This document shows positions 58,389 to 64,000 of a DNA stretch of 64,000 bases, in pieces; within the stretch, counting starts at the first letter, position 1; the number at the start of each line of letters is the position of its first letter. The stretch spans positions 19,349,241-19,413,240 of the forward strand of contig ML677365.1 of assembly GCA_007922305.1 (NCBI GenBank), in the 5' to 3' direction. Source of the stretch: Dermatemys mawii (taxonomy: Eukaryota; Chordata; Testudines; Dermatemydidae). Under the pieces are notes generated by a model, which was given only the letters and a program-made list of their open reading frames with translations, was not told the DNA's origin and searched no databases. Both the position numbers and the translations under genes were made by a program.

Positions 58389-61245
58389 TATAAAAGGTTC
58401 ACCTTTAAAAATAATAACAATAATGGGCTCAAATTCCTTCAGATACAGTTCAAGATCCAAAAGAAGTTGAATTTTTTTGAGATTTTAAAATCAGCAATTA
58501 CATTAATGCAAGTCCATATTAGAAGCGGATTCCTGATTGACTCCACATCAGAGGCCTGAGATTACCAAGGGCTGAGAACGTCCTATGAAGTATTGAAGGC
58601 TCTTACTCCTATTGACTTGCCCGGTAGCTAAAGGTGCTCAAAGCTTCACAGGAGAAGTCTAGAGAAACTTGAGGGAAGTGTTACTCCATCTTGGGTATGG
58701 AATAATTTGTGTGGGGAAAATAGGTTTCAGTTAGGTGATTTTCAAATGGCACAAAGTGCATGTCGTCTTTGTTGTTCTGCAGAAAACCATTTATGGCCAA
58801 ACCCATTCTCCTTTGGGAGCCTCTCAATCTGAAATAGAATACAGGCAGAATTGATCCATAAACATTGTTGGGACTGTGGAAGAATCATGAAGAACATCAA
58901 TTTGATGTTCCAGACCACAAGAGAGTTTACTCGCCTCATTTTTGAGTGATAAGCATATGTGTATCTAAGTAAAGGATTTCACCCCAGTAGTGGAAGAAAA
59001 GTAGGATTTCCTAAAGAGCACATTGGGCTGATTATCATCATAAAATTATTTATTTTAATAAAATTTTTATTTTAAAAAAAATTAAATTTCATTTACTTGT
59101 TAAATTAAAAACACCCTGACTCCAACACTATTCCTTTCATTCTGCCCCTTCTAGTTCATTGAACATGAAATAACAGATTTGTGTTGATGGTGCTTTTGTT
59201 CTTGATAGTGAGAGAACTTCTTACTGAAAAATTACCTACTCACCCTTAAGCAATCACTAGCATTCCAGTTCCTGAATATAAAAAGGAAGAAAGAGCAGAT
59301 GGAGGCAAACAAAAATTGTATTAATAATACATAACAAAGTGCTGCCTACAAATGATATTTCAATAGAAAAAATAAGAAAACTACAGTTTTCATTGGGGCT
59401 TAATGTATTTTATCCCTCTCTAATGCTTCCATCTTCAAGCCAGTTCTCTTTTATTGACATGACAACACAAATTGCAGAAGTAAATTGAATCACGGACTTG
59501 GAATGTAAAAATCAATGAGAAATAATTTTGTAGCACTAAAGTGAATAGTGTAATGCTAGGTATTCATTTAATTAACCATGAGCCTTTCCACATAATGCAC
59601 AATCATTGCCAGCTTTTCTGCTCATAGTTATTCCAGGAATAATGAGTTTGGGATTCATCTTTAGAAAACCTGCATTAATATTTGAAAGCATTTAAATCCA
59701 TTAGTGGGTCATCTGAACACTGCAGGTCACTTTTACATTGCTAATTGAAACAATAGTAATGGGTTATAATCTACTATCTAATAATGCCTGAAGTGTTTTA
59801 CCGCTTTTATATCTGCAGATTCCAGGAAATATGTAAATTTGTTGCTGAACTGTTATAAAATATGGAAATTTAAACTGCAGTCATGAAACTATATATTTTT
59901 TAAAAAACATAGCATTAATAAACTGAGGAGTTACACTATATTTTGATGTCAGGATAAATTCCTTTCTATAGACCTTCTAGTGTTCATTGCTTCTGCGCTG
60001 CAGGCTCAACATCTGGCATTCACATTTTCCACATTGCCATTAGGAGAAAGTGAATATCATTATACCAGTGAGTAAACAATCATGTCATTGTTTCCATATG
60101 CAAGCTATACATTGACTCAGGCTGCTGCATTCTGACAGCTTTTTTTTTTTACTTCTTCTTCCATGAATTTATGCAAGCATTTTGCTTTTCATGAGATTTT
60201 CTTTAATACACCAACATTTCTGCTGCATGTAAAAGTAACTGTGCCAAATGGAAATATGAATTTAATGTGCATGGGCTTGGTGATTATTTTTTAATAAAAA
60301 GGTACTGAAAGATAAAGTTGCTTTATAAATCTTGTTGATAATTGAAGAGAGCACAAATTGATACTGAAACCATCATTTTTGTTTTTAATTCAACATTCAT
60401 CTCATGTATTTACCTTCATCTTCATAGGCTTAATTACAGTCTGATTATTGCAAAAATCCAAAAAGGCACATCTCATTATATGTGGGTGAACTGTTTTGCC
60501 ATAGTGTATCGCATGTATGCCTGGGTATGCTCATGCATTGTGTGTGCGAATTTGTGTAAATAATTTACGTTGTTGATAAAATATGAATAATACGTTTCAG
60601 AGAAAACTAGAGATCACTGCACTCACCTCCCGTTCCTCCCAGATATGAAAATTAACTCATTATTTGGGTGATGGGAAAGAGTAGGAAAAAAATTGTACAC
60701 ATTTTGGGGATCATTCAAACACAAGCCACTTCAACATATTGGAACAAAGTCTGCACTCTGATAGGTATACACACTTCCCACTGGCTAGTTGCATATGCAC
60801 ATTTGAAGACAGAAATGCAAACACTGGGGCAAAGGCTGTTGTAAGTATTCTTGGAAAACCTCATTCTTGAAGCCACAAAAACAGTCTTTACTACTGATCT
60901 TATGGTGGTGTGAAATCTGATTTGATGACAATGCAAAGCATTCCAAAACATTTTGCTTCATCTTCCCCAGTGAAGTGCATAGAAGGTGCTGAGTAGATTC
61001 TGGTGTAAATGACCAGTGGTGTCTCTCAAAGGATCTAATAATTTAATTAGTATGTTTTTAAACAATAGAAAATTATCAGAATTTTCAGCTACTATCACAT
61101 GAATAACCCCTCCTAGCTCAGTGCCTCCCTTGACAAGTTAGTAGAAAGGCAGATTGTATTTTTTGTCTCTGAGTGATTGATATGTCTGGAAACAACTCTG
61201 GGAAAAGAGTGTTGCCAAACAGAATTAATGGGGACAGTAGAGCCT
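58389..61245. other. Repeat-poor AT-rich stretch, possible regulatory DNA
   Basis: Nearly 3 kb without a recognisable transposon or exon. 59370-60330 is unusual for its lack of repeats in such old DNA. It contains homeodomain-like sites ('tttaattaacc' near 59568) and a SOX-like inverted pair at 60074-60093. It is a good candidate for conserved non-coding sequence, by inference only. Confidence 0.5.
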
Positions 61246-61620
61246 ATTGGACTGACGACTTCCCCGACCCAAATAAGAGATCTCCATGAAAGGGGCCAGT
61301 CAGGAGTGTGGAGCTAGACCTACAATTTGGGAGGTCTGCTCTCTCCACAACTGCAATATTGGTAGAGTCCTGGATCAGCTATGGTCCACCATCCAGGGGC
61401 TCTGTGAAACTGAGGTTGGCAGATCAGTTGTGGAAAAGGCAGCTCAAATGCAGTCACGACTTGGGTTGCAAATATAGAACTACCAACAGCCCAGGAGGGG
61501 TTCTAAATATGAAACAGCTTTGTGGATGCATGTTCAGTCCCAAATGTGGCTTGCCATACTCCAGAAATGGATGCTGCGTGACCAAGGTCTTTAAAGATGT
61601 GTAGCACAAAGACATAGAAT
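61246..61620. other. Unassigned stretch with 98-residue frame
   Basis: Slightly GC-richer than its left flank. The frame at 61308-61604 has 10 cysteines and tryptophans spread along it but no motif I can name. A dispersed repeat is possible. I make no functional call. Confidence 0.3.
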
Positions 61621-61763
61621 CTAAGGGTACGGCTACACTACCTACCTGATCGGCGGGTAGTGCTCAATGTATCCAGGATTGATTTGAATCAGAGGGGTAG
61701 CCGTGTTAGTCTGGAATTGCAGAAGTGACCAAGAGTCCTGTGGCACCTTAAAGACTAACTAAA

Positions 61764-61815
61764 GTATTAGAGCATAAGCTTTCGTGGGCTAATACCCACT
61801 TCGTTGGATGCATGC
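61764..61815 (-). ncRNA. Hammerhead-ribozyme-like motif, 3' copy (degenerate)
   Basis: On the minus strand the core reads 'ccaacga' where a hammerhead needs CUGANGA, so the invariant G and the U are changed. Stem II 'gtggg'/'cccac', 'gaaa' and the short stem III ('agc', loop 'ttat', 'gct') with a following C are kept. The G change should abolish cleavage. Confidence 0.5.
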
Positions 61816-62034
61816 AGTGGAAGTATCCAGGGTCAGGAATAAATAAGAGGCAGGGGCCAGGTTAGAGATAACAAGGTTAGTCCAATCAGGCTGAACCAGC
61901 TTGTTGTCTCTAATCAGGGAGGATGAGGTCCTCTTCTAGTAGCTAATCTAGAGGTGTGAATACCGAGAGAAGAGAAGCTGCTTTTGTAGTTAGCTAGCCA
62001 CTCGTAATCTTTGTTCAATCCTTGATTAATGGTA

Positions 62035-62403
62035 TCAAATTTGCAAATGAATTGCAGCTCTGCAGTTTCTCTTTGCAGTCTGGTCCTGAAGTTTTTTTGC
62101 TGCAAAATGCTGACCTTTTAAATCTTTCATGGTGTGTCCAGCGAGGTTGAAGTGTTCTCCTACAGGTTTTTGTATATTGCCATTCCTGATATCTGATCTG
62201 TGTCCATTTATCCTTTTTTGTAGGGACTGTCCAGTTTGGTCGATGTACATAGCAGAGGGACATTGCTGGCACATAATGGCGTATATTACATTGGTAGATG
62301 TGCAGGTGTATGAACCAGTGATGGTATGGCTGATCTGGTTTGGTCCTGTGATGGTGTTGCTGGTGTAGATGTGTGGGCAGAGTTGGCATCGAGGTTTGTT
62401 GCA
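62035..62403 (-). pseudogene. Penelope-like GIY-YIG endonuclease domain
   Basis: An open frame continues upstream of the first Met to 62403, giving about 123 residues. It starts with a cysteine cluster, 'CNKPRCQLCPH', as found before the endonuclease of Penelope-like elements. The GIY-YIG signature follows: 'NVIYAIMCQQCP' with 'YIDQTGQ' (Y-I-D in place of Y-I-G), then 'LQKRINGHRSDI' with the conserved R and H. 'EHFNLAGHTMKDL' resembles the usual 'HFN..GH' region. The domain nicks DNA at the insertion site. The frame differs from that of the RT fragment, so at least one frameshift separates them. Confidence 0.82.
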
Positions 62404-62404
62404 T

Positions 62405-62801
62405 GGATTGGTTCCTGAGTTAGAGTTATTATGGTGCAGTGTGCTGTTGCTGGTGAGAATATGCTTGAGGCTGGCGGGCTATCTGTAGGCCAGGACTGGC
62501 CTGCCTTCCAAGGCCTGTGAAAGTGAGAGATTGTTGTCCAGGATGGGTTGTAGATCACTGATGATGCACTGGAGAGGCTTTAACTGAGGACTGTAGGTGA
62601 TGGCCAGTGGTGTTCTGTTGTTTTCTTTCTTGTCTTGTTTCCTGGGCTTGTCTTCCAGCAGCAAGCTTCTGGGTACACGTCTGGCTTTGTTGATCTGTGT
62701 CCTTATTTCCTTGTGCGGGTATTGTAGATTTGAGAAAGCTTGGTGAAGATCTTGTAGGTGTTGGTCTCTGTCTGAGGGGTTGGAGCAAATACGATTGTAT
62801 C
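62405..62801 (-). pseudogene. Penelope-like RT-endonuclease linker, frameshifted
   Basis: Between the RT fragment and the endonuclease the coding sequence is split over frames. The minus frame 62479-62664 keeps a basic segment ('EDKPRKQDKKENN') and 'LAITYSPQLKPLQCIISDL', typical of the thumb/linker region ('PLVTTYNPQLPNLKKII'-like). The frame at 62555-62914 is a shadow of the same region. It is broken. Confidence 0.65.
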
Positions 62802-63077
62802 TCAGTGCTTGAGAATGGATCGTGTGGTGTGCCTGGGATGGAAGCTGGTGGCATGAAGGTAGGCATAGCTGTCGGTAGGTTTTCGGTATAGGGTGGTGTT
62901 GATGTGGCCGTCATTAATTTGCACTGTGGTGTCTAGGAAGTGGACCTCCCATGTAGACTGGTCCAGGCTGAGCTGGATGGTGGGGTGGAAGCTGTTAAAA
63001 TCATGGTGGAATTCTTCCAGAGTTTCTTTCCCATGGGTCCAGATGATGAAGATGTCATCAGTGTAGCGTAGATACAT
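62802..63077 (-). pseudogene. Penelope-like reverse transcriptase, C-terminal fragment
   Basis: 91 residues. 'MYLRYTDDIFIIWTHG' holds the catalytic motif C (YxDD). 'LEEFHHDFNSFHPTIQLSL' and 'VHFLDTTVQINDGHINTTLYRKPTDSYAYLHATSFHP' match the 'FLDv.i...g.l.T.lYrKPTd...yLh..S.HP' block of Penelope-like RTs. The fingers and most of the palm are missing, because the sequence upstream of motif C is replaced by the hairpin junction. It has no activity. Confidence 0.88.
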
Positions 63078-63078
63078 T

Positions 63079-63120
63079 GGATGTATGCAGTGGAAGTGAA
63101 TACTTCCACTGCATGCATCC
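63079..63120. repeat. Near-perfect 19-base hairpin at the element's inversion point
   Basis: Arms at 63079-63097 and 63102-63120 are complementary with one mismatch, around the loop 'gaat'. It joins the inverted terminal segment to the start of the truncated reverse transcriptase. Confidence 0.9.
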
Positions 63121-63162
63121 GACGAAGTGGGTATTAGCCCACGAAAGCTTATGCTCTAATAC
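63111..63162 (+). ncRNA. Hammerhead-ribozyme-like motif, inverted 5' copy
   Basis: The plus strand reads 'ccgacga' (U of the core changed to C), stem II 'gtggg' and 'cccac', then 'gaaa', and stem III 'agc' - 'ttat' - 'gct' followed by C. It is antisense to the element's coding strand. It is better preserved than the 3' copy, but stem I is again not evident. Confidence 0.5.
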
Positions 63163-63424
63163 TTTAGTTAGTCTTTAAGGTGCCACAGGACTCTTTGTCA
63201 CTTCCAGGATTGATTTATCGCCTCTCATCTAAGACGCGATATCGATCCCCAAATCAACGCCTGTACTCCACCTCAGCAGGAGGAGTGAGTAGAGTCAGCG
63301 TGGAGCGGCCGCAGTCAACCCGCCACCATGGGGATGGCCAGGTAAGTCGAACTAAGATACTTTGACTTTAGCTACGCTATTTGTGTAGCTGAAGTTGCGT
63401 ACATTAGGTCGATTCCCCTCTCTT

Positions 63425-63450
63425 CCCCCCCCCCCCCCCCCCCCCCCCCC
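63425..63450 (+). repeat. 26-base poly(C) run
   Basis: An uninterrupted run of 26 C, then one G and five more C. It lies inside the right arm of the MITE. Such a run is prone to sequencing and assembly length error, so its true length is uncertain. Confidence 0.9.
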
Positions 63451-63477
63451 GCCCCCGTAGTGTATCCCAGCCCTGAG

Positions 63478-64000
63478 AGATCTGGATTTCTCCTCCCCTA
63501 CACATTCAGATTAGATTGATTTTGTTTGTTTGTTTTCTTTAAACCCAGCCAAATATCCATCTGGCTCCCAATGGAACCTTGAAGTGGCGTTACTGTAACT
63601 AGTTACTAGTAACAACCAACTCCCAGGAGGAGAAGCGTGGGAGAGCAGAGGAAAGCTCCAGGAATAAGTCTGCTCGGGTGGTCAGGGACCTCCTTGAGTT
63701 TCCTAGAGTTGCAACAGATCTTCTGCTCCCCAGTATTGTTTTGGCCCTTGCATCCAGCCTCAACTTTTCTTCAGAATAAGTCAGCCCTGTGCTCAGTCAA
63801 CAAGCTGTCTATGCCATTCTAGGTCTTAGGTGCTGTATTGTCACTTGCCTAAATAGGGTTCTTCTTTAACACTCCTCTGTGGGTAAGTCACCAGGACCCA
63901 GAATCTGGAACAGGGCAACTAGTAATAAATATATGTAAGTTTTCCAGTTTATGCTATTTTGTTTTCTGATTTCCATTATTTAGTTTGACAAATTATAGCT
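63478..64000. other. Unassigned sequence to the window end
   Basis: AT-rich, with no transposon or exon that I can identify. The 61-residue frame at 63637-63822 shows no domain. Confidence 0.5.

Larger units (their letters stand above)
61686..63202 (-). mobile_element. Penelope-like retroelement, 5'-truncated with inverted end
   Basis: Exact 14-base target duplications 'tccaggattgattt' (61672-61685, 63203-63216) bound a 1,517-base insert. Sense is the minus strand. In that direction it has an inverted copy of the terminal segment (63202-63102), a hairpin junction (63120-63079), the C-terminal slice of the reverse transcriptase (63077-62802), a spacer, and a CCHC-like plus GIY-YIG endonuclease region (62403-62035). 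The terminal segment with a hammerhead-like core follows in sense orientation (61815-61686). The RT N-terminal part is missing, so the copy is inactive. Confidence 0.9.
61621..63477. mobile_element. MITE split by the Penelope-like insertion
   Basis: The left part (61621-61685) starts 'ctaagggtacggctacacta' and has 'tgatcggcgggtagtg'. The right part (63217-63477) has 'gacgcgatatcgatccccaa', 'cagcgtggagcggccgcag', and a hairpin around 'tagctacgctatttgtgtag'. It ends 'gtagtgtatcccagccctgag', an inverted form of the left end. Joining the parts through the 14-base duplication gives a MITE of roughly 325 bases that was there before the retroelement arrived. Confidence 0.8.

Noticed and set aside
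61308..61604. 98-residue cysteine-containing frame as a small secreted protein
   Set aside because: No signal peptide, no cysteine spacing that I recognise and no exon signals. I left it as unassigned sequence.
62015..62404. 129-residue minus frame
   Set aside because: It is a shadow of the GIY-YIG frame of the Penelope-like element, in another phase.

Overview
This window looks like non-coding DNA from a vertebrate nuclear genome. It is AT-rich overall, with no dense open reading frames, no ribosome-binding-site or operon structure, and no host exon that I can recognise. The transposon content points to a non-avian sauropsid, most likely a turtle. It combines many CR1 LINE fragments with the 3' end typical of sauropsids, a Penelope-like retroelement with a GIY-YIG domain, several hAT and Harbinger type MITEs, and many very old dispersed amniote repeats (MIR/L3-like). 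A crocodilian is the main alternative. I identified families by recall of their sequence patterns, not by a database search.

Layout. 1-12.7 kb: mostly unique AT-rich DNA with an old MIR-like SINE, a purine-rich tract, a GC-rich composite repeat (3.6-4.3 kb), a palindromic tRNA-like repeat (4.5-4.8 kb) and a CR1 end (7.0 kb). 12.7-18.4 kb: MITE remnants, a second GC-rich composite, and a repeat-poor stretch. 18.4-26.2 kb is the densest transposon graveyard: CR1 pieces in both orientations, two short Penelope-like insertions with 13-base target duplications, a palindromic MITE, a hAT-type element with a perfect 8-base duplication and a minisatellite interior, and a second hAT-like element with a long hairpin. 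26.4-31.5 kb: repeat-poor, AT-rich. 31.5-37.2 kb: MITEs, a 1.2 kb sense CR1 reverse transcriptase fossil, and a GC-rich composite with a further element inside it. 37.2-44.9 kb: mostly unique DNA with MIR/L3 copies. 44.8-49.9 kb: antisense CR1 copies, one split by a Harbinger remnant. 50-61.6 kb: mainly repeat-poor AT-rich DNA that may contain conserved regulatory elements. 61.6-63.5 kb: a 1.5 kb Penelope-like element inserted in a MITE.

The most interesting system is the Penelope-like family. Three copies (38, 138 and 1,517 bases) each have 13-14 base target duplications. The two longer copies carry a hammerhead-ribozyme-like core, and the 1.5 kb copy has an inverted terminal segment joined to its truncated reverse transcriptase through a near-perfect hairpin. 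No gene in the window appears intact: every coding trace is a decayed mobile-element fragment.
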